Source of the DNA: Variovorax gracilis
GTDB lineage: Bacteria > Pseudomonadota > Gammaproteobacteria > Burkholderiales > Burkholderiaceae_C
Length of the DNA: 64,000 bases
Reading direction: 5' to 3'
NCBI RefSeq assembly: GCF_030317115.1
Contig: NZ_JASZYF010000014.1
Span: 57,138-121,137, forward strand
Below are positions 34,703 through 45,135 of the stretch, one piece after another. A program made the translations under genes and the position numbers. The notes beneath the pieces were generated by a model, which was not told the DNA's origin, searched no databases, and saw nothing but the letters and a program-made list of their open reading frames with translations. Positions within the stretch are counted from its first letter, which is position 1, and the number at the start of each line of letters is the position of its first letter.

Positions 34703-35980
34703 TCAATACGTTTCGAGGTGCAGGCGCCCCTCGCGCTTGAGGCTCTCGCCGACCGTGTCCCAGTCAAGGCCGGCTTCGGTCGCCGCGTCGCGCAGCGCGA
34801 GCACGACGCCCTCCTCCATGCTCTTCAGGCCGCACACGTAGAAGTGGCTCTGGCCGTCCTTCAGCAGCTCGACGAGGTCCGCGGCGCGTTCGCGCATCAT
34901 GTCCTGCACGTAGCGCTTGGGCTGGCCCTGCGTGCGCGAGAAGGCGAAGTTGATGTCGATGAAATCCTTGGGCAGCGTCTGCAGCGGACCGAAGTACGGC
35001 AGCTCCTGCTGCGTGCGCGCGCCGAAGAAGAGCATGAGCTTGCCGCCTTCGAACTTGCCGCTCTTGCGCAGGCGCCGGCGCCATTCGGTCATCGCGCGCA
35101 TGGGTGCGCTGCCGGTGCCGGTGCAGATCATCACGATGTGCGACTTGGGGTGGTTCGGCATCAGGAAGGACGTGCCGAAGGGCCCGATGACCTGGACCTT
35201 GTCGCCGACCTTCAGATCGCACACGTAGTTGCTGCACACGCCGCGCACGGGCTTGCCCTGGTGGTCCTCCAGCACGCGCTTTACCGTCAGCGAGACGTTG
35301 TTGTAGCCGGGCCGCTCGCCGTTGCGCGGGCTGGCGATCGAATATTGGCGTGCGAAGTGCGCCTTGCCGTTGGCATCCAGCCCGGGCGGGATGATCGCGA
35401 TCGACTGGCCTTCGAGCACCGGGAAGGGCATGCTGCCGAAGTCGAGCACGATGTGGTGCGTCTGGTTCTCGTAGCCGGCTTCGGTGCAGTTGAAGTTGCC
35501 GACCACGGTGGCGGTGGTCGGGCTCTTCGGCGGGAAGAGATTGGTGTACGCGTGCGCGGCCGACCACGGCGGCACTGTGGCGCCGTACTGCGCGGAATTG
35601 AAGGCCATTTCGCCAGGCGCGGTGGGCGGCTGAGGCGCAGCGGACGGCACTTGCTGCACCAGCGCTTCACCGGGCGCCGCAACGCCTTCCGCTTCGAGCT
35701 GCTCGGGCGTGAGTTCGGCGGGCAGTTCGTCCCAGGTGAGTTGCTCTTCGATCGAGTAGGCCCGTGCCAAAGGCATGGTGCGCCAGTTGTCGATCGATCC
35801 CGTCGGGCACGGCGAGATGCAGGCCATGCAGCCGTTGCACACATCGGCACGCACCACGTAATTGCGGTCGTCGTGCGTGATGGCATTGACCGGGCAGGTC
35901 GCCTCGCAGGTGTTGCAGCGGATGCAGATCTCAGGGTCGATCAGATGCTGCTTGATGACATTCACTTCAGCCATATTCAT
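34703..35980 (-). CDS. boxA: BoxA, reductase of benzoyl-CoA 2,3-epoxidase
   Basis: The 425-residue protein has two N-terminal [4Fe-4S] motifs (CIRCNTCEATCPVNAI, CNGCMACISPCPTGSI), a linker, and a C-terminal ferredoxin-NADP reductase domain (RQYSIASPRNGE, VCSNYVCDLKVGDKVQVIGPFG, MICTGTGSAPMRAM). It passes electrons from NADPH to BoxB. An AAGGAG site precedes ATG 35980. Between it and boxB lies a 95-bp intergenic repeat, yet the order and strand fit one operon. Confidence 0.95.
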   Translation of the reverse strand: MNMAEVNVIKQHLIDPEICIRCNTCEATCPVNAITHDDRNYVVRADVCNGCMACISPCPTGSIDNWRTMPLARAYSIEEQLTWDELPAELTPEQLEAEGVAAPGEALVQQVPSAAPQPPTAPGEMAFNSAQYGATVPPWSAAHAYTNLFPPKSPTTATVVGNFNCTEAGYENQTHHIVLDFGSMPFPVLEGQSIAIIPPGLDANGKAHFARQYSIASPRNGERPGYNNVSLTVKRVLEDHQGKPVRGVCSNYVCDLKVGDKVQVIGPFGTSFLMPNHPKSHIVMICTGTGSAPMRAMTEWRRRLRKSGKFEGGKLMLFFGARTQQELPYFGPLQTLPKDFIDINFAFSRTQGQPKRYVQDMMRERAADLVELLKDGQSHFYVCGLKSMEEGVVLALRDAATEAGLDWDTVGESLKREGRLHLETY

Positions 35981-36015
35981 CGTGTGTCTCCTTCCTTGTC
36001 ACCACGGCCGGTCCC

Positions 36016-36110
36016 AGGAACACCGCGGAACCGGCTTTGCCGGGCCGCTGGTGTTGCCCCCGGCAGGGAGTTGGCGTAGCGACACGAAGTGCGCGGAGCC
36101 TGGGGGCGAG
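36016..36110 (-). repeat. Intergenic repeat copy 1 (boxB-boxA gap)
   Basis: This is a ~95-bp element starting GGAACACCGCGGAACCGG and ending near GCCTGGGGGCGAG. It is closely similar to 37586-37675 (same strand) and to 46308-46404 (inverted). Internal complementary stretches could form a hairpin. It fills almost the whole gap. Confidence 0.85.
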
Positions 36111-36115
36111 CTAGT

Positions 36116-37543
36116 TCAGCCGAACCTCACGTACTCGAAATCGACGGGCTGGCGGTTGATGCCCATGACTGGCGGGGCAATCCAACCGGCGAACTTGCCC
36201 GGGTCCACCACGCGGCCCATCAACGATGCCACGAATGCGAAGTCATCGGGCGTCGGCAGCCACTCGCCCTTCTTGGCGGCCCATTCCTGCTCGTTGACCA
36301 CGCGGCCTTCGGGCGACATCTTGATGCCGGCCAAGGCGCCGATCTGGCGGTTGAAGGCCTTGTGCGGCACGGTCAGTCGGGTCGGGATGCCGGCCTTCTC
36401 GAGCACCTTGTTCCAGCGGCCGACGCCGGCCACGGAGTCCTTGATGAAGTCGTCGCGCAGCACTTCGTTGAGCGCATTGAGCATCGGCACGTCCTTCTCG
36501 ACGAGCTGGCCGTTCACCACTTCGAGCACCTTGTAGGTCTGGCCCTTGAGCACGTGGTCGTCGGTGCGCTTGCCTTCTTCATAGCGGCCCTTGAGGCCGG
36601 AGCTGTAGAAGGTGGCGGCGTTGCTCGACTGGTCGGCCCCGAAGAGGTCGATGGTCACGCTGTAGTGGAAGTTCAGGTAGCGCTGGATGGTGCCCAGGTC
36701 GATGGCACCCGCGGCGCGCACCTTCTGCGGATCGTCCGTCTTCAGCTCGTTCATCACCTGCGCGGTGCGTTGCAGCACGCGCGAGACGCCGCTTTCGCCC
36801 ACGAACATGTGGTGCGCTTCCTCGGTCAGCATGAACTTGGTGGTGCGCGCCAGCGGATCGAAGGCGCTCTCGGCCAGGGCCGACAACTGGAACTTGCCGT
36901 CGCGGTCCGTGAAGTACGTGAACATGAAGAAGGCGAGCCAGTCGGGCGTCTTCTCGTTGAAGGCGCCCAGGATGCGCGGGTTGTTGGCATCGCCGGACTG
37001 ACGCTGCAGCAGCGCCTCGCCTTCTTCGCGTCCGTCGCGGCCGAAATGCTTGTGCAGCAGATAGACCATGGCCCACAGGTGACGGCCTTCCTCCACGTTG
37101 ATCTGGTAGAGGTTGCGCAGGTCGTACATGCTCGGCGCGGTGAGGCCCAGGTGGCGCTGCTGCTCCACCGATGCCGGCTCGGTGTCGCCCTGCGTGACGA
37201 TGATGCGGCGCAGGTTGGCGCGGTGCTCGCCGGGGACGTCCTGCCAGGCCTTTTCGCCCTTGTGGTCGCCGAAGTGGATCTCGCGGTTGGCATCGCCCGG
37301 GTTCAGGAAGATGCCCCAGCGGTAGTCGCGCATCTTCACATGGCCGAACTGCGCCCAGCCCTGCGGATCGACGCTGACGGCCGTGCGCAGGTAGACGTCG
37401 TAGTTGGTCGAGCCGTCCGGCCCGACGTCGTCCCACCAGTTGACGAAGTTCGGCTGCCAGCCTTCGAGCGCGCGCTGCAGCGTGCGGTCCTCGCCGAGGT
37501 TGACGTTGTTGGGGATCTTCTCGCTGTAGTTGATCGTGCTCAT
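36116..37543 (-). CDS. boxB: BoxB, diiron benzoyl-CoA 2,3-epoxidase
   Basis: The 475-residue protein is the oxygenase that epoxidises benzoyl-CoA. Carboxylate/His residues fit the diiron site of the Azoarcus enzyme with a +2 shift: Glu122, Glu152 with His155 (EEGRH), Asp213, and Glu242 with His245 (EEAHH). The length also matches. ATG 37543 gives the family start STINYSEKIP. It lies between boxC and boxA on one strand, with an intergenic repeat on each side. Confidence 0.96.
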   Translation of the reverse strand: MSTINYSEKIPNNVNLGEDRTLQRALEGWQPNFVNWWDDVGPDGSTNYDVYLRTAVSVDPQGWAQFGHVKMRDYRWGIFLNPGDANREIHFGDHKGEKAWQDVPGEHRANLRRIIVTQGDTEPASVEQQRHLGLTAPSMYDLRNLYQINVEEGRHLWAMVYLLHKHFGRDGREEGEALLQRQSGDANNPRILGAFNEKTPDWLAFFMFTYFTDRDGKFQLSALAESAFDPLARTTKFMLTEEAHHMFVGESGVSRVLQRTAQVMNELKTDDPQKVRAAGAIDLGTIQRYLNFHYSVTIDLFGADQSSNAATFYSSGLKGRYEEGKRTDDHVLKGQTYKVLEVVNGQLVEKDVPMLNALNEVLRDDFIKDSVAGVGRWNKVLEKAGIPTRLTVPHKAFNRQIGALAGIKMSPEGRVVNEQEWAAKKGEWLPTPDDFAFVASLMGRVVDPGKFAGWIAPPVMGINRQPVDFEYVRFG

Positions 37544-37585
37544 GACGGGACCTTTAACGATGGAATGACGGTTGAAGAGCGATTC

Positions 37586-37675
37586 GGGGAACACCGCGGA
37601 ACCGGCTTTGCCGGGCCGCAGGTGTTGCCCCCTGGAAGGGGGTGGAGAGCGACACGAGGTGCGCGAGCCTGGGGG
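37586..37675 (-). repeat. Intergenic repeat copy 2 (boxC-boxB gap)
   Basis: GGGGAACACCGCGGAACCGG ... GCGACACGAGGTGCGCGAGCC: nearly the same as copy 1, with a few substitutions in the middle. It abuts the boxC stop directly. Confidence 0.85.
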
Positions 37676-39346
<1,671 letters not shown>

Positions 39347-39386
39347 GTCGAAGTCTCCTTGAAGGTTCGGTGGCGAGGAACAATAG

Positions 39387-39441
39387 TGCATTTGTCGATC
39401 GCCGGAACATGCATCATGCTGCATGTTTTGAGGCGCGTCAA
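39387..39441 (-). promoter_or_regulatory. boxC promoter with BoxR-type TGCA operators
   Basis: On the minus strand, -35 TTGACG (39436-39441) and -10 CATGAT (39413-39418) are 17 bp apart. TGCA sites lie in the spacer (39420-39423), at the -10 edge (39410-39413) and downstream (39387-39390). BzdR/BoxR-type regulators are known to use TGCA-containing sites, released by benzoyl-CoA. The placement predicts repression by blocking polymerase. Confidence 0.7.
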
Positions 39442-39480
39442 CCCTGGAATGAATTTTTTACAGCTCCTTGGGTGGTCCGT

Positions 39481-40413
39481 TCAGCCGTTGCGGCTCATCG
39501 TCTCGCGCACGGCGGTGCGCAGCAGCCCGAAGCTTTCGGGCAGGTCGTGGCCGGTGGTGTCCACGCTGACGTCCGCCTTCGAATAGAAAGCGGCCCGTCC
39601 GCTCAGGATGCGGCGCAAGTCATCCATGGCTTCCTTGCTGGCCGCCATCGGGCGGGTATCGCCCTGGGCAGCGACGCGGCCCATGTGTTCCTCGGGCGCG
39701 GCCTGCAGCCACACGGTGGTGCAATGGGCAAGGAGCTGGTTGAAGGTGGCCGGGTCGGAGACGATGCCGCCGGGCGTGGCGATGACCACCTCGCTATAGA
39801 TCTGCACGGTCTCCTCGAGCGCCCGGCGCTCGTAGCGGCGGTAGGCGTTGGTGCCGTAGAGGTCGTGGATCTCCCGCACGCTGCAGCCGGCGAACTTCTC
39901 GATCTCGCGGCTCAGCTCGATGAAGGGCACTTCGAGGTCGTCGGCCAGCATCTGGCCCAAGGTGGATTTGCCCGCGCCGCGCAGTCCGATGAGCGCGATG
40001 CGGCGGTGTCGGGCCGGGTCGCCGGCGGCAGTGCCCAGCAGTTCGCCGAGTGCGATGCGGGCGCGGCGCAGGTCGGCTTCGCCGCGATGCTCCAGCAGTT
40101 CGCGGATCAGCAGCCATTCGGGCGAGACGGTCGTCACGTCGCCCACCAGCTCGGCCAGCGAGCACTGCAGGGCGGTCGACACCTGCTGCAGCACCAGGAT
40201 CGACGCGTTGCCGATGCCATATTCGAGGTTGGCCAGGTGCCTCTCCGACACATTGGCCGCCTGCGCCACCGCCTTGCGGGTGAGTCCACGGCGCGCGCGC
40301 AGGTTGCGCACCCGTTCGCCCAGCGCGACGAGCAGCGGGTTCTTGGCCTCCTCGGCCGGGGTGTTCGCGTCGGTGGGCACGGCCAGTACCGTGTCGTCGG
40401 CTCGCTCGTTCAT
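39481..40413 (-). CDS. boxR: BoxR, benzoyl-CoA-responsive regulator
   Basis: The 310-residue protein (ATG 40413) fuses an N-terminal XRE helix-turn-helix (residues 30-90, LTRKAVAQAANVSERHLANLE) to a shikimate-kinase-like domain with Walker A 143-151 (GLRGAGKST). This is the BzdR/BoxR architecture. The kinase fold serves as sensor for benzoyl-CoA, and binding lifts repression of the box genes. It sits between the two divergent box arms, with TGCA-rich promoters on both sides, so control of both and of itself is expected. Confidence 0.94.
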   Translation of the reverse strand: MNERADDTVLAVPTDANTPAEEAKNPLLVALGERVRNLRARRGLTRKAVAQAANVSERHLANLEYGIGNASILVLQQVSTALQCSLAELVGDVTTVSPEWLLIRELLEHRGEADLRRARIALGELLGTAAGDPARHRRIALIGLRGAGKSTLGQMLADDLEVPFIELSREIEKFAGCSVREIHDLYGTNAYRRYERRALEETVQIYSEVVIATPGGIVSDPATFNQLLAHCTTVWLQAAPEEHMGRVAAQGDTRPMAASKEAMDDLRRILSGRAAFYSKADVSVDTTGHDLPESFGLLRTAVRETMSRNG

Positions 40414-40439
40414 GAATCTCTTTCGCTGTCCTCGATGGC

Positions 40440-40529
40440 TGCAGTCAGGGTTAACACGGGTGCATGCACTATATTGCTTGACACCTTTTGACTGCATGCT
40501 TATGGTTCGTGCACAGGCAAGATACTGCA
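40440..40529 (+). promoter_or_regulatory. Promoter of the DUF4863-boxZ-ligase operon with TGCA operators
   Basis: A strong -35 TTGACA (40478-40483) and -10 TATGGT (40501-40506) are spaced 17 bp. Six TGCA sites are seen: 40440, 40461, 40465 (together TGCATGCA), 40493 (in the spacer), 40510 and 40526. The spacer and just-downstream positions repeat the layout of the boxC promoter. The TGCATGCA and 40440 sites may also serve boxR autoregulation. Confidence 0.75.
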
Positions 40530-40575
40530 CGCAGCCAATTGCCGCAAGTTGTTCCCCACGCAAGAAGAAAGCGCC

Positions 40576-41040
40576 ATGTCCAAGCAAGCCTTCCATCAGC
40601 TCGTCGCCGACGTGGCGACACAGATCGCCGGCCGGCCACTCGATGACGAGCTCGAACGCTGGCTCAACACCCACCACGGCGCCGGCACGCCGACCTTCAG
40701 CCAACTGAAACAGGCCTGCATCGACGGCGTGGCCGAAGGCTGGCTCTGCGACCGCGAAGGCGGGGGCATCCGCTACGGGCGGGTCTTCAAGGCCGAAGAC
40801 GCGCTCAGCCGCTTTTCGGTCGATGTGGTCGACATGCGCGACATCGCCGGGCCGCATCACACACACCCCGGCGGGGAGATCGATTTGATCATGCCGCTGG
40901 AGGGCGAAGCCACTTTCGACGGCCGGCCTGCGGGCTGGTGCGTCTATCCGCCGGGCAGCGCCCATCACCCCACTGTCGCGCAGGGGCGCGCCTTGGTCCT
41001 GTACCTGCTGCCCGAAGGGCAAATTCAATTCACCCGATGA
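40576..41040 (+). CDS. DUF4863 (PnbB-like) box-cluster protein
   Basis: The 154-residue cupin-like protein has metal-site style residues (PHHTHPGGEIDLIMPLEGE, PPGSAHHPTV). It belongs to the DUF4863 family, which includes 4-hydroxylaminobenzoate lyase PnbB and is often found in box clusters. Its own role there is not settled; it may clear a toxic benzoate analogue or side product. It is first in the plus-strand operon and overlaps boxZ as ATGA, which argues for a direct part in the pathway. Confidence 0.82.
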   Translation: MSKQAFHQLVADVATQIAGRPLDDELERWLNTHHGAGTPTFSQLKQACIDGVAEGWLCDREGGGIRYGRVFKAEDALSRFSVDVVDMRDIAGPHHTHPGGEIDLIMPLEGEATFDGRPAGWCVYPPGSAHHPTVAQGRALVLYLLPEGQIQFTR

Positions 41041-42590
41041 CCGAACTTCTCTCCAACCATGTCGCCGGCCGCTGGCAGGCCGGCAGCGGCGCCGGAACGC
41101 CACTGTTCGATCCGGTGCTCGGCACCGAGCTGGCCCGGGTCGATGCCACCGGGCTCGATCTGCCGGAAGCCTTCCGCTTTGCACGTGAAACCGGCGGCGC
41201 GGCGCTGCGCGCCTTCACCTACCGCGAGCGCGCAGGCCTTCTGGCCGCCATCGTGAAGGTGCTGCAGGCGAATCGCGACAGCTACTACGACATCGCCACG
41301 GCGAATTCGGGCACGGTGAAGAACGATTCGGCCGTCGATATCGACGGCGCGATCTTCACCCTCGGCCAGTACGCCAAGTGGGGCGATGCGCTCGGCGACG
41401 TGCGCGCCCTGCGCGACGGCGACGCCGTCAAGCTCGGCAAGGAGCCGGTCTTCATGTCGCAGCACCTCCAGGTGCCGACGCGCGGCGTGGCGCTCTTCAT
41501 CAACGCCTTCAACTTTCCGTCCTGGGGCCTGTGGGAAAAGGCCGCGCCCGCCCTGCTCTCCGGCGTGCCGGTGATCGTGAAGCCCGCCACTTCCACCGCG
41601 TGGCTCACGCAGCGCATGGTCAAGGACGTGGTCGAGGCCGGCGTGCTGCCGGCCGGCGCGCTGTCGGTGATCTGCGGCAGCTCCAACGGGCTGATGGACC
41701 AGCTCGAAGCCTTCGACGCGGTGTCTTTCACCGGCTCGGCCGAGACCGGTGCGGTGATCCGCTCGCATCCCGCCGTGGCGCAGCGCTCCGTGCGCGTGAA
41801 CATCGAGGCCGACAGCCTGAACTCCGCCCTGCTGCTGCCGGATGCCGCGCCGGGTTCGGACGCCTTCAACCTGCTGGTGCGCGAGGTGGTGCGGGAGATG
41901 ACGGTGAAGTCGGGCCAGAAGTGCACGGCGATCCGCCGCATCCTGGTGCCCTCGGCGGTCTACGACGCGGCGGCGGAAGCCATCGGCGCCAAGCTGGCCG
42001 GCATCACGGTCGGCAACCCGCGCAACGAGAGCGTGCGCATGGGTTCGCTGGTGAGCCGAGCCCAGCTCGACGCGGTGCGCGAAGGGCTGGAATCGCTCGA
42101 GGCACAGGCCAGCGTGCTGTATGACGGTAGCAGGAAAGCCCTGGTCGATGCCGACCCGGCCATCGCCGCGTGCATCGGCCCGGTGCTGCTGGGCGCGAGC
42201 GATGCGGACGCGGCCGATCGCGTGCACGACGTCGAGGTGTTCGGCCCGGTCGCTACGCTGCTGCCCTATCGCGATCTCGACCACGCCATCGCACTCGCGC
42301 ATCGCGGCCAGGGTTCGCTGGTGACCTCGCTCTACGGCGCCGACGATGCCGCGCTCGGCCAGGCGGCCGTGCAGCTCGCCGCGAGCCATGGGCGCGTGCA
42401 CGTGATCACGCCGGAAGTCGCGCAGGCCCAGACCGGCCACGGCAACGTGATGCCCATGTCGCTGCATGGTGGTCCCGGCCGAGCGGGCGGCGGCGCCGAA
42501 CTCGGCGGACTGCGGGCGCTGGACTTCTATCACCGCCGCAGCGCGGTGCAGGCCAGCCCTGGCGTGCTGGCGCAGCTCGGGCTTCAGTAG
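41037..42590 (+). CDS. boxZ: 3,4-dehydroadipyl-CoA semialdehyde dehydrogenase
   Basis: The 517-residue aldehyde dehydrogenase is of the PaaZ/BoxZ type: INAFNFPSWGLWEKAAPALLSGVPVIVKPAT, VSFTGSAETG, MTVKSGQKCTAIRRILVP with the catalytic Cys, and EVFGPVATLLPY. It oxidises the ring-opened semialdehyde, with NADP+, to the acid that enters the beta-ketoadipyl-CoA route. It overlaps the DUF4863 gene by 4 nt and lies 46 nt before benzoate-CoA ligase. Confidence 0.93.
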   Translation: MTELLSNHVAGRWQAGSGAGTPLFDPVLGTELARVDATGLDLPEAFRFARETGGAALRAFTYRERAGLLAAIVKVLQANRDSYYDIATANSGTVKNDSAVDIDGAIFTLGQYAKWGDALGDVRALRDGDAVKLGKEPVFMSQHLQVPTRGVALFINAFNFPSWGLWEKAAPALLSGVPVIVKPATSTAWLTQRMVKDVVEAGVLPAGALSVICGSSNGLMDQLEAFDAVSFTGSAETGAVIRSHPAVAQRSVRVNIEADSLNSALLLPDAAPGSDAFNLLVREVVREMTVKSGQKCTAIRRILVPSAVYDAAAEAIGAKLAGITVGNPRNESVRMGSLVSRAQLDAVREGLESLEAQASVLYDGSRKALVDADPAIAACIGPVLLGASDADAADRVHDVEVFGPVATLLPYRDLDHAIALAHRGQGSLVTSLYGADDAALGQAAVQLAASHGRVHVITPEVAQAQTGHGNVMPMSLHGGPGRAGGGAELGGLRALDFYHRRSAVQASPGVLAQLGLQ

Positions 42591-42636
42591 CAGCAGGCCC
42601 GCATCACCCATCAAGACGGACCCGAGGAGACACACG

Positions 42637-44202
42637 ATGAGCCTGCCCGACCCCTTCAACTTTGCGGAGCATCTGTTCGCGCTCAACCGTGGCCGCGCCC
42701 GGAAGACAGCCTACGTGGACGACCGCGGCGCACTCGGCTACGGAGAACTGGAAGACCGCTCGCGTCGCCTCGCCGCCGCCCTGCTCGACAAAGGCGTGCG
42801 CCGCGAAGACCGCGTGCTGCTGCTGATGCTCGACAGCAGCGACTGGCCCGTGTGCTTTCTCGGCAGCCTCTACGCGGGCGTCGTGCCGGTCGCGGTGAAC
42901 ACCTTGCTGACCGCGGACGACTACGCCTACATGCTGAACCACAGCGGCGCGACGGCGGCCCTGGTCTCCGGGGCGCTGCTGCCGGTGCTGCAGGAGGCGA
43001 TGGCAAAGGAGCCGAACGCGGTCCGCACACTGTTCGTGTCGCAACCGACCGGACCACTGCCCGACGGCGCGCACAACCTCGACTCCGCCATCGCGGCTCA
43101 CGCGCCGCTCTCCGAACCTGCGCCCACCGCCCCGCAGGACCATGCCTTCTGGCTCTATTCCTCCGGCTCGACCGGCAAGCCCAAGGGCACGGTGCACACC
43201 CACGCCAATCCGTGGTGGACGGCCGAGCTGTATGGCAAGCCGGTGCTGGGCCTGACGGAGGACGATGTCTGCTTCTCCGCTGCCAAGATGTACTTCGCGT
43301 ACGGGCTCGGCAATGCGCTGACCTTTCCGCTTTCGGTGGGTGCAACCGTACTCCTCATGGCCGAGCGGCCGACGCCAGATGCCACCTTCAAGCGCTGGAC
43401 CGGTCCGCACCAGCCGACGGTCTTCTTCGGCGCTCCCACGGGTTTCGCCGGCATGCTCGCGGCCCCCAACCTGCCCCCACGCGAAGCCGTGGCGCTGCGC
43501 ATGTGCTCCTCGGCCGGCGAGGCGCTGCCGGGCGAGATCGCGCAGCGCTTCAAGCAGCACTTCGGCTGCGAGATCGTCGACGGCATCGGCTCGACCGAGA
43601 TGCTGCACATCTTCATCTCCAACCGGCCCGGCGACATCCGCTACGGCACCACGGGCAAGCCGGTGGAAGGCTACGAGATCGAGCTGCGCGGCGAGGATGG
43701 CCAGCCCGTCGGCGTCGGCGAGGTCGGCGACCTCTATATCAAGGGACCGAGCACCGCGCTCATGTACTGGGCCAACCCCGAGAAGAGCGCCGATACCTTC
43801 CGCGACGGCTGGACCAAGAGCGGCGACAAGTACTCCCGCGACGCCGACGGCTACTACACCTACGCGGGCCGCAGCGACGACATGCTGAAGGTCAGCGGCA
43901 TCTACGTCTCGCCCTTCGAGGTCGAGGCCACGCTGATGCAGCATCCGGCCGTGCTCGAAGCCGCGGTGATCGGCAAGGAAGATGCCGATGGCCTGACCAA
44001 GACCAAGGCGTACGTGGTCCGCAAGGACGGCCAGGCCGTCGGCGAGGACGAACTGAAGACCTTCGTCAAGGAGCGCCTCGCGCCCTACAAATACCCGCGC
44101 TTCATCGAGTTCGTGGACGAACTCCCGAAGACCGCGACAGGAAAGATCCAGCGTTTCCGCCTTCGCGACCGGGAGAAGGCCGGCTCGGCGGCGAAACCAT
44201 GA
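42637..44202 (+). CDS. bclA: Benzoate-CoA ligase
   Basis: The 521-residue AMP-forming ligase has YSSGSTGKPKGTVHTH (P-loop), AKMYFAYGLGNALTFPL (benzoate-CoA ligase group), GSTEMLHIFISN, SGDKYSRDADGYYTYAGRSDDMLKVSGIYVSP, and the C-terminal lysine in PKTATGKIQR. It activates benzoate with ATP and CoA, the committed step before BoxAB. It is preceded by GGAGA at good spacing, and its stop overlaps the hydrolase start (ATGA). Confidence 0.94.
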   Translation: MSLPDPFNFAEHLFALNRGRARKTAYVDDRGALGYGELEDRSRRLAAALLDKGVRREDRVLLLMLDSSDWPVCFLGSLYAGVVPVAVNTLLTADDYAYMLNHSGATAALVSGALLPVLQEAMAKEPNAVRTLFVSQPTGPLPDGAHNLDSAIAAHAPLSEPAPTAPQDHAFWLYSSGSTGKPKGTVHTHANPWWTAELYGKPVLGLTEDDVCFSAAKMYFAYGLGNALTFPLSVGATVLLMAERPTPDATFKRWTGPHQPTVFFGAPTGFAGMLAAPNLPPREAVALRMCSSAGEALPGEIAQRFKQHFGCEIVDGIGSTEMLHIFISNRPGDIRYGTTGKPVEGYEIELRGEDGQPVGVGEVGDLYIKGPSTALMYWANPEKSADTFRDGWTKSGDKYSRDADGYYTYAGRSDDMLKVSGIYVSPFEVEATLMQHPAVLEAAVIGKEDADGLTKTKAYVVRKDGQAVGEDELKTFVKERLAPYKYPRFIEFVDELPKTATGKIQRFRLRDREKAGSAAKP

Positions 44203-45020
44203 GCACCGATTCCGAGTTCGCCGCCATCCGCTGGCGGGGAAAAGACGTGCGCATCGAATACGCGCGCATCGCCCCGGAACGCACCGACGCGCCCCTCTTG
44301 GTCTTCCTCCACGAAGGCCTCGGCTCGATCGCGATGTGGAAGGACTTTCCCGAACGGCTGTGCGAGGCCGGCGGCTTTCGCGGCCTCGTGTTCTCGCGCC
44401 CCGGCTACGGCCGCTCGACCCCGCGCGACGCGGACGAAATATGGGACGTCGACTTCATGCACCGCCAGGCGCACGAGGTGCTGCCTGCCTTCTTCGAGGC
44501 GATCGGCCTCAACGAGAAGCCCTGGCTCTTCGGCCACAGCGACGGCGGCTCGATCTCGCTGCTCTACGCCTCGCGCTTTCCCGGCAGCGTCGCCGGCCTG
44601 GTCGTGCTGGCGCCGCACATCTTCGTGGAGGACGTGACCGTCGCCAACATCGAGTTGGCGCGCCAGGCCTACTTGCAGACCGACATGCCAGAGAAGCTCG
44701 GCCGCTATCACGACAACGTGGACTCCGCCTTCTGGGGCTGGAACCGCGTCTGGCTGCACCCGCCCTTCCGGCAATGGAACATCGAAAGCGAACTCGCCAC
44801 GATCCGTTGCCCGGTTCTTGCAATGCAGGGAATCGACGACGAATACGGCACCCTTCGCCAGATTCGCGGCATCGCCGAGCGGGCACCGCAAACGCGGCTC
44901 GTGGAGATCCCGGACTGCGGGCATTCCCCGCATCGCGACCAGCCCGAAACAGCGATAGTTGCGACCGTTTCTTTCGTGAACGATCCCCTCGGGGAAACCC
45001 CCGGGAAAACGCTTAATTGA
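44199..45020 (+). CDS. Alpha/beta hydrolase of the box operon
   Basis: The 273-residue protein has the nucleophile elbow GHSDGG and a late catalytic His (DCGHSPHRD), with HEGLGSIAMWKDFP near the oxyanion hole. It overlaps the ligase stop by 4 nt. Hydrolases at this place in box clusters may act as CoA thioesterase or as lactonase/esterase feeding the pathway. The reaction cannot be read from sequence. The stop overlaps a large palindrome at 45019-45056. Confidence 0.85.
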   Translation: MSTDSEFAAIRWRGKDVRIEYARIAPERTDAPLLVFLHEGLGSIAMWKDFPERLCEAGGFRGLVFSRPGYGRSTPRDADEIWDVDFMHRQAHEVLPAFFEAIGLNEKPWLFGHSDGGSISLLYASRFPGSVAGLVVLAPHIFVEDVTVANIELARQAYLQTDMPEKLGRYHDNVDSAFWGWNRVWLHPPFRQWNIESELATIRCPVLAMQGIDDEYGTLRQIRGIAERAPQTRLVEIPDCGHSPHRDQPETAIVATVSFVNDPLGETPGKTLN

Positions 45021-45056
45021 GAGATAAATAGTTTACCTGTAAAGTATTCATCTCTC
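45019..45056. repeat. 38-bp near-perfect inverted repeat at the start of the ABC operon
   Basis: Two 18-bp arms match at 16 of 18 positions around a 2-bp centre; the core is GTTTACCTGTAAAG. It starts within the hydrolase stop codon and ends 79 bp before the binding-protein ATG. It is AT-rich against its GC-rich surroundings. A dimeric regulator operator or an RNA hairpin between the two gene groups is possible; there is no T-tract. Confidence 0.75.
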
Positions 45057-45135
45057 GTGCATTGGCGGATGTCCCTGGATTTCCGAACCGTCCGCGGTCG
45101 CAAGCATCCGATTTTTTTCAACAAGGAGTCTTTCC

